A stretch of DNA of 64,000 bases from CAVQCT01 sp964371785 (GCA_964371785.1 CAYJOL010000008.1:1-64000); one strand, 5' to 3'; counted from the stretch's first letter, positions 1 to 9,877 are shown. Notes: generated by a model from the letters alone, not told the origin. Program-made: numbers and translations.

Positions 1-2
1 GG

Positions 3-152
3 GACCAAATAGTGAATTCTATTCACGGTGATGACTGCAAGGTGACGAATCGTTCAATCGATGTACATATTGTGGGATTACGCAAAAAACTCGGTGTGGC
101 TGGCGAGTATATCGAGACCGTTCGAGGCGCAGGGTATCGATTCCGAGAGTAA
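3..152 (+). CDS. Response regulator, OmpR/PhoB type, C-terminal fragment
   Basis: The window opens inside this gene, so only the last 49 residues are present. They read as the end of a winged-helix DNA-binding domain: a recognition-helix stretch with VHIVGLRKKLG followed by YIETVRGAGYRFRE and a TAA stop at 150-152. This ending is the hallmark of the Trans_reg_C domain of OmpR/PhoB-family two-component regulators, where the final beta-hairpin (the wing) contains the TVRGxGYRF signature. The receiver domain, the partner kinase and the target genes lie outside the window. No terminator is obvious in the 180 bases before the next gene, which is convergent. Confidence 0.85.
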   Translation, partial: DQIVNSIHGDDCKVTNRSIDVHIVGLRKKLGVAGEYIETVRGAGYRFRE

Positions 153-332
153 CAGCTCGGACATGGGTAATTGAGACAGACGCAGTTACGGTCTTAACTC
201 AGCCGACCACCCGGGATGTCAAGTATCATGACTGAAGTTTACTTTTATCGAACCTTATTATCAAGGTCATTCACCGGCCAGCGTCAATCAGGCTCGACGA
301 CATTCAGACCGATCACCTGTTAATCCGTTCGA

Positions 333-3300
333 TTATTCAATACACACCACCGGGTCCGGGCCGGAGCCAAACATGTATTCGACCAGATAAACAAGATCCG
401 CCACATCAATCGCGCAATCGCCATTGACATCGCTGTCCAGAGGAGTGAATGGCGCCGGCCCGCCGTTGAACATGAATTCCACGATGAACACCAGATCGGC
501 AATATCGACCGAATGGCTATGGTCCACGTCGCCGGTAAGCCAGGTCCAAAACGACTCGGTCGGCGAAATTACATACAATCCTGTCCGATCAAACGCCCGC
601 ACCTTCCACCAATAGTGCATACCGTAGAACATGTCGCCGGCCAGCACTTGCGAGGTATCGACCAGCGAGTCGATCGTCCGCACGAACTGGAAATTGCTGT
701 CGATTGACACCGTCAATCGATATCGAACCGTGTCAAACGGGTCCGGGTCATAGGCGCGATTCCAGAACAACTCCGGATTCAATGAATACACAAGGGAGTC
801 ATCGATCGGCCCCAGACAGCTGGTCGCCGCGGGCGGTTCCTGGAGTCCGTTGACGAAGAAATGCGAATACGGAGCCCAATCCGAGTACTCGTAGCCATCG
901 AACGCCCGCGCGTGCCACCAATGGTAGCAGTTTTCCGCCAGCGGGTCGGCAATTTGACCGCCGGTCGAATCAGGAGTCTCAGCCACACCGATAAGGTCGA
1001 TATTCGCCCCACCCGAGGCACAATCAGTATCATGGAACCCGCCGAAGTCATACGTGAGGGGGTCACCCTCTGCATCGGTGGAGTTCAACAGCCACAGTGT
1101 CGGGGTAGCGGAAGTCAGCATTTCATTATCCGCGCCGAGAAGCTGCGGGGCGGATGGCCGGGAGTTCATGCGGAAGCTGAATTCAAGCCAGCTCGACCAT
1201 CCGTAACTGTTGCGGGCGCGGATCCGTCCATAGTATGTGGCGCCGTCGACCAGCGGGGAGCCGTTGTAAATGATCGATGTATCCGGAGTCGTGAACGGGG
1301 CCGGGTTCCACATTTCGGCGTACGTCCAGTCATTGTCCGTCCCGACCGCGATTTCACACTGGAGCTGAGATTTGGTTTCATATTGCTCGCCGTATGACCA
1401 GGCGAAAACCGGCGCCGCGTTAACTATATGCATCAGGTCGGTTGAACCATCGATTGCGACGGCCGCCACCTGAGCGTACAGATGCTTGACATCGACAGCC
1501 ACGGTTATCGTATCCGCTTTGTATCCGTCCGATACCACTAAGCTGAACGAGGTATCAGGATGCGCGAACGACGGCGCACCATAGACGCTGTCTGCAGCCA
1601 GAGTCAGCCACGATGGCGCCACGGCGAGCGTGACAACCGTGTCCGGGCCATCCGGTTCAGTGAACGTCAGATGATAAACCAGCAGGGAGTCCTGCCGGAT
1701 GCCTACAGTGTCAGCCGATGTCACCGCCGGGGGAGTGTCAACGCATGTCACATCCAAAGCCCCAATCAATGTCCCGCACGAATTATTCGCCGCCGCGCAC
1801 GGGGAGATGTCATAGAGATGATAGTCCCCGGAGTCGGGGTCACAGAACAGAGGCGGGAGGGAGATATTGCCATTGGTACCAAGCTGACCAGCATATCCAT
1901 CGAGCCAGTCACCAAACTCGTTTTCGGCTATGTTCGTGCAATTGAAGTTTAGCACGTTAGTGATACTGTCATTGCTTACAATGACCTCATCGCCGGTATT
2001 GCCGGAGATGATTGACTGTACTACTGTCAGGGTGCAGTTTGAATTGAGATAGATGGCCGCGCCTTCGGAGTAGAAATCCGGAACGCTTTCACCCATACTT
2101 GAGTTGCCCAACACTGTCGAATTGGACATCGTAATATTCGTTCCGGACGCAAAAATGGCTCCGCCATTGCCCGTGAGGAAGTAGACATCAGGCGAGGCTA
2201 CTAAGCCGGAAGAGTTTTCTGTCAGCACGCAATGATCAAACACCAGCGACGAACCATCCGCAAAAATGGCACCCCCGTCTTGCCAAGAAGTGTTACCTTC
2301 GAAAACACATGCCTGTAGCGACAGATCTGAACTCAATGACATGATTGCCCCACCGAGAGCTTGGCTGTAAAAAGATGTGAGGTTGGTATTGTTTTGAAAG
2401 GAGCAATTGTCAAGGCTTACGGTTGAATTTTCGACCAGCAATGCCCCAGCTCCGCGGTCTGCTGACTGAGAGTCAAAGCTGGAATTTCGTATTGTTACGT
2501 TAGACTCGAGTAGCGCCAACGCACCACCAGAGCCAGACCATGCGCTGTTTTGAGCAAACAAGCAGCTATCTATCGTCACTGTCGATTGATACACTCCGAC
2601 TGCGCCCCACCCATAATCAAGGTCGCCCATATTTTGGGTAAAAGTACAACTAATGAGTGTCAAATCACAAGAATCACACGTAAGTGCGCCTCCACGAGGA
2701 GAACGCGGTGACGCTACCATTTCATCCCCAGCCGATTTCTTGCACGCCGAACAGCCAATTACATTGTGATCAAAGGTACATCCAATGATTACCGAATGCG
2801 AATTCGACAAGAATAGTGCGCCATATCTATCGGCATTCGTGAACCGGCACCCAATGATTTTAGGTGAGGCGCTGGTAGTAATCAAGGGAACCATGTCACC
2901 CATGAGAGTAAATCCCTGAATTACCGTGTTCGTGTCAACGTCGATTGAGAAAGAAAATGCTTCGTAATAACTCTCAATTGTGAGGATCGTCGAGTCAGCG
3001 CCTTTCTCAGATGCAACACAGAGGCCCTTATCAGGCACAGCAATATGCCAATTACCAATTCCAGCGTATGACCCTGGGGCTACGAGCACAGTATCATCCG
3101 CTCCGGCAACGTCAATAGCATGCTGGATAGTGGCAAAGGGAAAATCGGGGCTGCCATTCCCTGTGAGGTCACTTCCGGTAGTTGATACAGACCAGACCGG
3201 ACCATACCAGGGACTCCGTATCAAATTCAGATTCAGCAAAATAGAAACACCCCCATTTCCAGATACGGCTAAGTCCCTGTCGCCGTCACCGTCTAGATCA

Positions 3301-5321
3301 GAGGAGAAGACCGATTGCGGGCCTGGTTGAGTTCCATAGTTGACTGCAGACTGAAACGTCCCATCGCCGTTATTGTCCAGGACCGATACGCTATTCGAGT
3401 TGTCATTTGCTGTCACTAAGTCATTGTCGCTATCTCCATCCAGATCCGCGGCAAAGACTGAACTCGGTCGAATTCCGGTTCGATAGTTGACAGCCGCCTG
3501 AAACGTCCCAGCGCCACTATTGAGAAAAACCGAAAGGTCCTCCGAAATGTAATTGGTAACAATAAGGTCAAGATCCCTGTCAGCGTCGAGATCACAACCG
3601 GTTATCGAATAGCCATCGCCTTGGTCGCTTGTTACATAGTTGACTGCTGGCAAAAAAGAACCACTGGTATTATTTATCAGTATTGACATGTCTGTTCCGG
3701 TTACCGCCAGATCGTTGAAGCCGTCTCCGTTCAGATCGCCAGCAAAAACAGAATTTGTCCATGCGGTTACGGGATAGTTTATGGCATCTTGAAAAGTCCC
3801 GTCACCATTGTTTTCCAGCACTGACACACTATTAGAGCTCTGATTGGCGACGGCAAGGTCAATATCCGAATCCCTGTCGAGATCCGTACCATAAACCGAA
3901 ATCGCCATAGACCCTGCGGCGTAATCGACAGGCTCCATGAATGTCCCATCGCCATTGTTCTTGAGTACCGATACACCACTGCCATACGACGCTACCACAT
4001 CATAGTCATGATCACCGTCAACGTCAGCAGCGAATACAGAGAGCGAACCGCCTGGTGCACCGTAGCTGACACCGTCTTGAAATGACCCATCTCCATTGTT
4101 GATCAAAATTGATAGCCTACTATTTTGACTTGTTGTAGCTAAATCGTTATCGTTATCGCCGTCAAAGTCCACGGAAACGACCGATCCTCCTGCAGAGTAT
4201 CTTACTGTATTGGGAAAAGTCCCGTCGCCGACATTTTTCAGAACAGAGACGCTTGCGGCGAAGATGTTGGTCACAGCCAAGTCATAATCACCGTCACTAT
4301 CGAAGTCATTCGCAAAGATAGAATAGGGTCCATTCCCCGCGGGATAACTGGTGGCCGTTAGGAATGTGCCATCTCCATTGTTCTTGAAAACGGATGCATC
4401 TATACCGGCAGTAACAAGGTCATTGTCTCCATCGTTATCAAGGTCGCAAATGAAAATTGATGTCCCTCCACCACTGTAATTCAAAGGAGCCTCAAATGTC
4501 GCGTCACCGTTGTTGATCAGCACTGAAATGTTATTCATATCTAGATCTGCGACAGCAATATCACTTTCTCCATCTCCATCAAGGTCTTGCGCGAAAATTG
4601 AATATGGGGCGGAGCCGGCACTGATGAACATGGCATCATCAAATGTGCCGTCTCCATTGTTTAACAGCACGGATATGTTATTAGAACCCGTGTTGGCTGT
4701 GAGTAAATCATAGTCACCGTCTGCGTCAAGGTCTGTAGAAAAAATAGACCGCGGATTGTAGCCCGTCGCATAATTGACAGCGGGTTGGAAACTACCATCT
4801 CCGCTGTTGCTCAACACCGAGAGTGTGTTTGAATCCCAGTTTGCTACAGCTAGGTCGGGGTCGCCGTCGGTATCAAGGTCGCATGCGTAGACCGAAACGG
4901 GAGAGATACCTACACTATAACTGACAGCAGGCTGAAATCTACCGCTACCATCGTTTCTAAACACTGAAACGTCAAATGTCACTCCATTTGTTACGACGAG
5001 GTCACAGTCACCATCACTGTCTATGTCACTGCCATAGACTGAAGTAGGTTCAGCTCCAGTTTCATAGTCGATGGCGTCGCGGAATGTTCCGTCGCTGTTG
5101 TTCAATAGGATTGACATGTTGTCGGATTTCGAATTTGCCACGGCCAAGTCGTTGAATCCGTCACCGTCAAAATCTGCAGAAAACACAGAAAATGGCTCTG
5201 TTCCTACTTCATAGTCGATTCTTGTATCGAACAAAGGATCAAAAGCAAATAGACTATCGGTGAGAAAAAGCGTCATCGACAGAGACAGCCCAAAAGTTCT
5301 CAAGCTTGTTAAGATCTTCAT
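333..5321 (-). CDS. Giant secreted FG-GAP / beta-helix / dockerin-like protein
   Basis: This 1662-residue exported protein has a signal peptide (about 1-26). Residues 28-700 hold about a dozen FG-GAP/VCBS repeats of roughly 50 residues, each with a DxDxDGxxDLAVAN-type calcium-binding loop and a SVLxNNGDGTF strand; these normally build a beta-propeller. Residues 715-1190 look like a right-handed parallel beta-helix, opening with a DUF1565-like segment (GNGSPDFPFATIQHAI) and continuing with short repeated C/S-rich turns. Residues 1195-1600 resemble Ig-like and FnIII-like modules. The last 65 residues are two dockerin-like repeats (GDVDHSHSVDIADLVFIVEFMF, split by a GPAP linker, then DVNGDCAIDVADLVYLVEYMF). 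The ATG at 5321 has GGGAGG upstream. The domains suggest a surface or extracellular adhesive or polysaccharide-binding role; no catalytic residues are recognised. Confidence 0.9.
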   Translation of the reverse strand: MKILTSLRTFGLSLSMTLFLTDSLFAFDPLFDTRIDYEVGTEPFSVFSADFDGDGFNDLAVANSKSDNMSILLNNSDGTFRDAIDYETGAEPTSVYGSDIDSDGDCDLVVTNGVTFDVSVFRNDGSGRFQPAVSYSVGISPVSVYACDLDTDGDPDLAVANWDSNTLSVLSNSGDGSFQPAVNYATGYNPRSIFSTDLDADGDYDLLTANTGSNNISVLLNNGDGTFDDAMFISAGSAPYSIFAQDLDGDGESDIAVADLDMNNISVLINNGDATFEAPLNYSGGGTSIFICDLDNDGDNDLVTAGIDASVFKNNGDGTFLTATSYPAGNGPYSIFANDFDSDGDYDLAVTNIFAASVSVLKNVGDGTFPNTVRYSAGGSVVSVDFDGDNDNDLATTSQNSRLSILINNGDGSFQDGVSYGAPGGSLSVFAADVDGDHDYDVVASYGSGVSVLKNNGDGTFMEPVDYAAGSMAISVYGTDLDRDSDIDLAVANQSSNSVSVLENNGDGTFQDAINYPVTAWTNSVFAGDLNGDGFNDLAVTGTDMSILINNTSGSFLPAVNYVTSDQGDGYSITGCDLDADRDLDLIVTNYISEDLSVFLNSGAGTFQAAVNYRTGIRPSSVFAADLDGDSDNDLVTANDNSNSVSVLDNNGDGTFQSAVNYGTQPGPQSVFSSDLDGDGDRDLAVSGNGGVSILLNLNLIRSPWYGPVWSVSTTGSDLTGNGSPDFPFATIQHAIDVAGADDTVLVAPGSYAGIGNWHIAVPDKGLCVASEKGADSTILTIESYYEAFSFSIDVDTNTVIQGFTLMGDMVPLITTSASPKIIGCRFTNADRYGALFLSNSHSVIIGCTFDHNVIGCSACKKSAGDEMVASPRSPRGGALTCDSCDLTLISCTFTQNMGDLDYGWGAVGVYQSTVTIDSCLFAQNSAWSGSGGALALLESNVTIRNSSFDSQSADRGAGALLVENSTVSLDNCSFQNNTNLTSFYSQALGGAIMSLSSDLSLQACVFEGNTSWQDGGAIFADGSSLVFDHCVLTENSSGLVASPDVYFLTGNGGAIFASGTNITMSNSTVLGNSSMGESVPDFYSEGAAIYLNSNCTLTVVQSIISGNTGDEVIVSNDSITNVLNFNCTNIAENEFGDWLDGYAGQLGTNGNISLPPLFCDPDSGDYHLYDISPCAAANNSCGTLIGALDVTCVDTPPAVTSADTVGIRQDSLLVYHLTFTEPDGPDTVVTLAVAPSWLTLAADSVYGAPSFAHPDTSFSLVVSDGYKADTITVAVDVKHLYAQVAAVAIDGSTDLMHIVNAAPVFAWSYGEQYETKSQLQCEIAVGTDNDWTYAEMWNPAPFTTPDTSIIYNGSPLVDGATYYGRIRARNSYGWSSWLEFSFRMNSRPSAPQLLGADNEMLTSATPTLWLLNSTDAEGDPLTYDFGGFHDTDCASGGANIDLIGVAETPDSTGGQIADPLAENCYHWWHARAFDGYEYSDWAPYSHFFVNGLQEPPAATSCLGPIDDSLVYSLNPELFWNRAYDPDPFDTVRYRLTVSIDSNFQFVRTIDSLVDTSQVLAGDMFYGMHYWWKVRAFDRTGLYVISPTESFWTWLTGDVDHSHSVDIADLVFIVEFMFNGGPAPFTPLDSDVNGDCAIDVADLVYLVEYMFGSGPDPVVCIE

Positions 5322-5617
5322 TCAACGCCTCCCGCGTATTCCGCCCAAATGTTATTAATCTAAAAGCCCATCGTACAAGCGTCTTCCCACGAACCGAGAA
5401 GAAGCATTAAATATTCAGTAAATTTATTTCGATATGCAAATTCGTGTAGAACCTACCTGCTAGTTTCAATATACGCCTTTCCGTCTTGGATGCAATTACT
5501 ATTGAGAGCTGACGGTGTCAGAATGAAAATTCATAAATGCATTAAATTCTCAAGTGCAGTTGCGCCGTTTCCGTGGGTGAGAGTATTCTCGCTTCAATAC
5601 TAGATCTGGACACTCCT

Positions 5618-5728
5618 TCATTTCTTCGGTTTTGGCGGGGGCGGTGGTTTGACAGGTTGGAGTGGTGGTCTGCTGGCCGGTTTATTTTGACCCTTTTTCG
5701 ACCCCTCAGTCAACGGTTTCTTTCTCAT
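5618..5728 (-). CDS. Tiny proline-rich cationic peptide overlapping the DUF6338-like gene
   Basis: This 36-codon frame starts 23 bases inside the 3' end of the upstream membrane-protein gene, in another frame. The ATG at 5728-5726 has GGAG six bases upstream, so it is well placed for translational coupling. The product begins MRKKPLTEGSKKG, contains PASRPPLQPVK, then a run of five prolines, and ends KPKK. It is strongly basic, has no hydrophobic segment, and should be unstructured or polyproline II. No function can be named. Overlap, spacing and ribosome binding site argue that it is expressed with its neighbour and may act on or through it. Chance is the alternative, since the frame is short. 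Confidence 0.6.
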   Translation of the reverse strand: MRKKPLTEGSKKGQNKPASRPPLQPVKPPPPPKPKK

Positions 5729-6380
5729 TCGACTCTCCCAAAAACGAACGTGGAATTTGTTCAATTATGTAATTTCCGGCCGGTCTCGCTAGGTAAATCG
5801 TTGGGACGGAGTAAAGTTCAGCCGAGTCTTCGTAGCGAAAGACGGTTACTTCTGATAGCACGATTTCCTGTATCTCTGTGTTTTCCGAGAATGACTCCAC
5901 TCGGCCCTGATATGTGAGATTATTTGTTACATCCCTGACATATACCCAGTCGATCTCCTCGGTATTCAGGTAATACGAAAATAGGTTTTCGTCTCCGAAC
6001 TTGGTAGACACTCCTAACTTTTTACCCAGCTTATTGATTAGTTTGAAATTGACGACGAGGGATACTCCTAAGGCCAAAGGAAATGAGAGCAATACTGCTA
6101 ATACTATCTCAAAGCCAGATAGAGTAGGGTCAGATCGAAGTGCTGCGTCCCATATGTGCAGGTTTGTCCACTTCGGTATACCTGGCGCTTTCACTGTGAT
6201 CATATCCTGAATGTAGTATAGTACTTGCAGGAGGCTGTAAGAGACTGTGCCAAGCACTACGGAATATAGACTATACCTGAAGGAGTCCCACTTTCGATGC
6301 ACAGTTAGCTTGTCTACGAATATGGCGGCAGTCACACCTGGCAAGAGAATTAAGGTGATCAATACAAACAATTGGCTCAT
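5706..6380 (-). CDS. DUF6338-like membrane protein
   Basis: The 224-residue product has three predicted membrane segments (about 1-22, 34-57 and 88-112) followed by a soluble C-terminal domain of about 110 residues. The first helix contains the LLPGVTAA motif and the cytoplasmic part contains a WVYVRDVTNNLTYQGRVESF stretch; this layout matches what I know of DUF6338 proteins, whose soluble part resembles a small beta-barrel domain. The biochemical role of that family is not established to my knowledge. The gene lies alone apart from the overlapping proline-rich peptide gene at its 3' end. The 350 bases upstream are free of genes, consistent with an independently transferred unit. The family assignment is from memory of motif layout, so it is moderate. 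Confidence 0.7.
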   Translation of the reverse strand: MSQLFVLITLILLPGVTAAIFVDKLTVHRKWDSFRYSLYSVVLGTVSYSLLQVLYYIQDMITVKAPGIPKWTNLHIWDAALRSDPTLSGFEIVLAVLLSFPLALGVSLVVNFKLINKLGKKLGVSTKFGDENLFSYYLNTEEIDWVYVRDVTNNLTYQGRVESFSENTEIQEIVLSEVTVFRYEDSAELYSVPTIYLARPAGNYIIEQIPRSFLGESNEKETVD

Positions 6381-6729
6381 ACTCTCTCCCGCGATTATTT
6401 TAGAGTTTGAGGAGTCGAACTCTTGGATCTGCCGCTATCACAGCTGCAAACCCTTCACAATATTGTGGCATGAAGTACTGCCAGTCAAGGACTTCATTCG
6501 CGTTCTAAGTGCCATACCGCGGGGCCCTAGAGCCGTTAACTTCGCGCCTCTGCCAACGAGACCACTAGTCTTTGGCCATGAGACTCGATGCAACGCGATC
6601 ATCAGGACATCTGCCGAGCGACGTAACCAATTGGGTGATGGTCTTGTCGTCCCCCTATTGAAAAGACCGAATCTGAGATAAGCTCTTGTGTCGACTCGAT
6701 TCATGTCGGCACTTCCATCCCGAACTGAA
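6381..6729. other. Gap without a supported gene
   Basis: About 350 bases separate the DUF6338-like gene from the lipoprotein gene, both on the minus strand. Short open frames on each strand (up to 144 codons) give arginine- and serine-rich products with no recognisable motif, ribosome binding site or hydrophobic pattern, so they are not called. The gap presumably carries the promoter for the DUF6338-like gene, but no convincing -35/-10 pair was seen. No tRNA or terminator was found here. Confidence 0.4.
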
Positions 6730-7443
6730 TCAAATACCCGTCATTGTCACAAACCCCGCATTCGCGCATCCGTTGATCAGAAGTCTCGGCAGCATGGCAG
6801 ACCCAGACCCGTCTGCCAACACCGGATGTGTCGGGCCGAGGTGAATCAGCAGACCCTCCATCGGGGCGCCGATTAACTCGACATCGTACCCCCACTCGTG
6901 AAGCACCGGCAGTACAGTCTCGAGATCCAAGCTATCCTTATCGGCCAGGCGCGGGTCCTCGCCCGAGTATGTGACATGAAGGCGATCTACCTCGTACCCC
7001 GACACTGTCTCAATGTCATAGGTAACGCAGATCTGTTCGAAGAAAATGCCGTCGACCGTCTTGTACTGCTTGGGTCCGGTGTAAATCTCCTGCTCACCGA
7101 TCCACTTGATCTTATCGTCATCTTTGCGGAAGGCGATCGTGCGGCTGGTCGCTCCGTCCACGTGAAGCATCAGGTCGTATCTGCCGGAAGACTTCTCCAG
7201 CCGAATATCCGAATCGGCAGTGACCGGCGTAAACGCGAATCGGCACTCAGAGGCATGATTCGCCGCCTTTAATAACTGCTGGACCCGGCGGTCATGGTAG
7301 GAGACTTTCTCCGGAATCAGCCCGCAGCCGGTAATACAAGTAAGTCCCAAAGACGACAATATGAGAGACATCATGATCAAGCTGAGCCGGCCCAAACTTC
7401 TGTTCGTGCCACCGGGATATGTGCAACAAGTGACATCACGCAT
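6730..7443 (-). CDS. Predicted lipoprotein, function unknown (DUF2092-like fold possible)
   Basis: A hydrophobic stretch (SLIMMSLILSSLG) ends in a lipobox CITGC, so the mature protein should be a lipid-anchored envelope protein. The mature part of about 200 residues alternates beta strands such as SGRYDLMLHVDGATSRTIAFR and KIKWIGEQEIYTG, a pattern seen in LolA/DUF2092-like periplasmic proteins that bind lipid-like ligands, but no diagnostic motif was found. The start is uncertain: the frame extends to an ATG at 7548, yet that would put about 60 residues ahead of the hydrophobic core. The ATG at 7443 leaves a more plausible leader, although it lacks a strong ribosome binding site. The gene stands alone, divergent from the secreted protein at 7708. 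Confidence 0.65.
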   Translation of the reverse strand: MRDVTCCTYPGGTNRSLGRLSLIMMSLILSSLGLTCITGCGLIPEKVSYHDRRVQQLLKAANHASECRFAFTPVTADSDIRLEKSSGRYDLMLHVDGATSRTIAFRKDDDKIKWIGEQEIYTGPKQYKTVDGIFFEQICVTYDIETVSGYEVDRLHVTYSGEDPRLADKDSLDLETVLPVLHEWGYDVELIGAPMEGLLIHLGPTHPVLADGSGSAMLPRLLINGCANAGFVTMTGI

Positions 7444-7707
7444 AGTAGTAGTCCCAAAATGGTTGCGCATGGCTACGATGTCAATTTGTTTTCGTCCCGT
7501 GCCGCCGGAGTCCGGTAGGGCCACTAGCGCAACATCGGTCGAAATCATCGATAATTGCCGTTAACTCATTTGAACTGAATTGGTTACGAAAAGAGTACAG
7601 ACAGGCGGAGAATCGAGCAGGCTGGTTTTTTTTACCCATTTGATTGCTTTTTCCGACAACCGGCTCTTATTTCCGGCGTTTAAGATTGGCAAAGGACAAA
7701 GAGATAG

Positions 7708-8613
7708 GTGACAGAGATCAGAATTCGCGCACATTTGTCTGTTGTGGGTGTGGCACTACTTGCCATCGTCTGCCTTTTATCCTCCAATGTTTTCGGTCAG
7801 TCGCCGGACACGGTTCGCGTTGCGGACACCTTGCACCTGGTTGATACGCTTCAACCTCCGGACAGCCAGCCGGTTCAGGATAACCAGGAAGTCATCATCG
7901 TTAATCTTGGTGATCGGGTGTACCATCCGGACGGCATACTCGGCAAGCCTTCATTTAAAGCGCAATTCACTTATGCCTCAGTCACGGGCGACTTAAAGAG
8001 GCCGGTCGGTGATATCCAGCGCTTGACGTTTGGGCTTGACCTGGTCGCCGCCTCCCGGTTGACGCTTTTGTCGAGCGTGCGTGTGGTTGTTCAGGACTCC
8101 ACCCGCTACGAAGTCAATGGCGGAATCCGCCTGTACGTAGTGAATCCGTTGGCCGAGAGACGGACGAAAAATCCCGATGGCCCAGTGGGCGGTGTCTCTT
8201 TGACAGTCGTAGCCGGCGCCCGCTTTTCCAGCAGCGGCAATACTACGTCGAAAATGGTCGCCGACGGCATCCTGACCGTTCCGGTGTCATCATGGGTTAC
8301 AATCAGTGGCGGATACCGGTACTACGAGGAGATCGAACGGTTCGACGTTCAAAAGGGGTTCGGCTCGATCAGCGTCTATCCGACAGGTTACTCTCGAGAC
8401 TCGGCGTATGTGAATCCCGATGGTTCGGTGGGTAATCTGGCGTTCAAACTCTCAGGGGGCGGATCGGTCAACGGGATTTTCGGTGAAATCCAGTTGCTTA
8501 TGCCCTTCAGTGGCAATATGACTGTGGCCACTATTATCCGAGGCGAACGGGTCCCCGGCCCGCCTTATCGTCGCTCCGCAATAGCCGGTTTTCGACTCTC
8601 CTATTATCCGTAA
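7708..8613 (+). CDS. Secreted or outer-membrane protein of unknown function
   Basis: The 301-residue product has an N-terminal signal peptide (hydrophobic core VVGVALLAIVCLLSS, cleavage near VFGQ). After a threonine/valine-rich linker (VRVADTLHLVDTLQPPDSQP), the body is built of amphipathic strands with alternating polar and hydrophobic residues, for example FKAQFTYASVTGDL and GWVTISGGYRYYEE-like segments. It ends in AIAGFRLSYYP, an aromatic-ending strand of the kind expected in an outer-membrane beta-barrel. The start is GTG at 7708, preceded by a weak purine-rich stretch; no better in-frame start exists near the signal peptide. No family is recognised. It is followed after about 115 bases by the PDZ gene. 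Confidence 0.7.
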   Translation: MTEIRIRAHLSVVGVALLAIVCLLSSNVFGQSPDTVRVADTLHLVDTLQPPDSQPVQDNQEVIIVNLGDRVYHPDGILGKPSFKAQFTYASVTGDLKRPVGDIQRLTFGLDLVAASRLTLLSSVRVVVQDSTRYEVNGGIRLYVVNPLAERRTKNPDGPVGGVSLTVVAGARFSSSGNTTSKMVADGILTVPVSSWVTISGGYRYYEEIERFDVQKGFGSISVYPTGYSRDSAYVNPDGSVGNLAFKLSGGGSVNGIFGEIQLLMPFSGNMTVATIIRGERVPGPPYRRSAIAGFRLSYYP

Positions 8614-8728
8614 GTTCTCACAATCCTTTCACTTTCATCAATTTAATCCCCGGACGAAACTTAGACGGGACTGGTTTCGTATATGCCAGTATATCAGAGC
8701 AAACCCGTTTTCAGGCAATGGAGGAAGC

Positions 8729-9844
8729 GTGAAGAATTTTCTCAATGTCTCACTGGCGGCCCTGGTGGTGGTTGCCGTCGTTTTCAGCTTTGGGGTGGGA
8801 AAAACAACAAAGTATACCAATGACGCATGGCTGGGCGTGGAGACACAAACGGTCGATGACGAACTGGCCAAAGGGTTTGACCTGCCCGTAAGCCACGGGG
8901 CGATCGTGAACGACGTTATTGAAGGCTCGCCGGCAGAAGAGATTGGTCTTGAGCAGGGGGATATCATTATCGCTTTCGACGGCAAGAAGGTGACGGATTC
9001 GGACGATCTGATCGACATGATCGAAGATCACAGCCCGCAAGACAAGGTGAACCTGACCGTGTATCGTGAAGGCAAAGAAAAAGAGATACAGGTAACGTTG
9101 GATCGGGCTCCGAAAAACCGTCATGATGTGGTGGTGTTCCACAACGGGTCATCGAACAGATACCTGACGGTGCCGACGGTTCCTCCGGTCCCATCAGTTC
9201 CCGGCGTACCTGCCGTCCCCAAGGCTCCTCTTGCCTGGTACGATAACAACGGCAAAGGATACGCGATCACTGTAGAGCGAGGCGGGTATATCGGCATCAA
9301 TATCATGGATCTAAGCGAACAACTCGGCGCCTACTTCGGCGTGCAGGATAGTCAGGGGGCGCTGGTGACGAGTGTCGAAGAAGAGTCCCCGGCGGCCCTC
9401 GCGGGGATAAAGGCCGGCGATGTAATTGTGAAGATCGATGATGAAAAGGTGTTCGGCACCGATGATGTCCGCGATGCCATTCAGGACAAGGAAAAAGGTG
9501 AGAAGGTAAATCTGGCAGTGCTTCGCGACAAGAAGGACATGGCGTTCGAGGTTGCGGTCGATGAGAACGAAGACAATGCGTACAACTATTCTTATCGCTA
9601 CAATGGTCCGGACATGAACATTCAGATTCCGAAAATGAAAGGCATCTGGAACGGGTCATACGACGATCTCAGCGAGTATTTCAATTCTGCCGAGTGGAAA
9701 GATCAGATGCGCCAGCTGGAGGACAATCTGCAGGAGCTAAAGCAGAACCTGAAGGAGCAACAGCTCGAGCAGAAGCAGGAGTTGAAGCTGCAGCTCGATG
9801 AGCTTCATGAGCAGCTCAAGCAGCTCGACCAAAAGATTAAGTAG
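8729..9844 (+). CDS. Exported double-PDZ protein with coiled-coil tail
   Basis: The 371-residue product begins with a signal peptide (about 1-22). Two PDZ domains follow, at about 32-125 (WLGVETQ, GAIVNDVIEGSPAEEIGLEQGDII) and 185-275 (GYIGINIMD, GALVTSVEEESPAALAGIKAGDVI). They are joined by a proline/valine linker at 148-166 in which VP recurs seven times. Residues 325-371 form a glutamine/leucine/lysine-rich coiled coil. There is no serine protease domain, so this is not DegP/HtrA but a PDZ-only scaffold or adaptor, probably periplasmic, that would bind C-termini of misfolded or client proteins. The GTG start at 8729 has a strong GGAGGAAGC site. A clear terminator follows. Confidence 0.85.
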   Translation: MKNFLNVSLAALVVVAVVFSFGVGKTTKYTNDAWLGVETQTVDDELAKGFDLPVSHGAIVNDVIEGSPAEEIGLEQGDIIIAFDGKKVTDSDDLIDMIEDHSPQDKVNLTVYREGKEKEIQVTLDRAPKNRHDVVVFHNGSSNRYLTVPTVPPVPSVPGVPAVPKAPLAWYDNNGKGYAITVERGGYIGINIMDLSEQLGAYFGVQDSQGALVTSVEEESPAALAGIKAGDVIVKIDDEKVFGTDDVRDAIQDKEKGEKVNLAVLRDKKDMAFEVAVDENEDNAYNYSYRYNGPDMNIQIPKMKGIWNGSYDDLSEYFNSAEWKDQMRQLEDNLQELKQNLKEQQLEQKQELKLQLDELHEQLKQLDQKIK

Positions 9845-9877
9845 ATTCGAAATCCCGTTTACCTACATTCTTCCTTC

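Noticed and set aside
333..5321. Repeated 150-base units in the giant gene as a CRISPR or tandem array
   Set aside because: The repeats are in-frame FG-GAP units that vary by codon and have no constant-length spacers.
6405..6430. GAGTCGAACTC stretch resembling a tRNA T-arm
   Set aside because: No acceptor, D-arm or anticodon arm could be folded around it on either strand.
6438..6704. 88-codon minus-strand frame in the gap upstream of the DUF6338-like gene
   Set aside because: Arginine-rich, no ribosome binding site, no hydrophobic or domain pattern.
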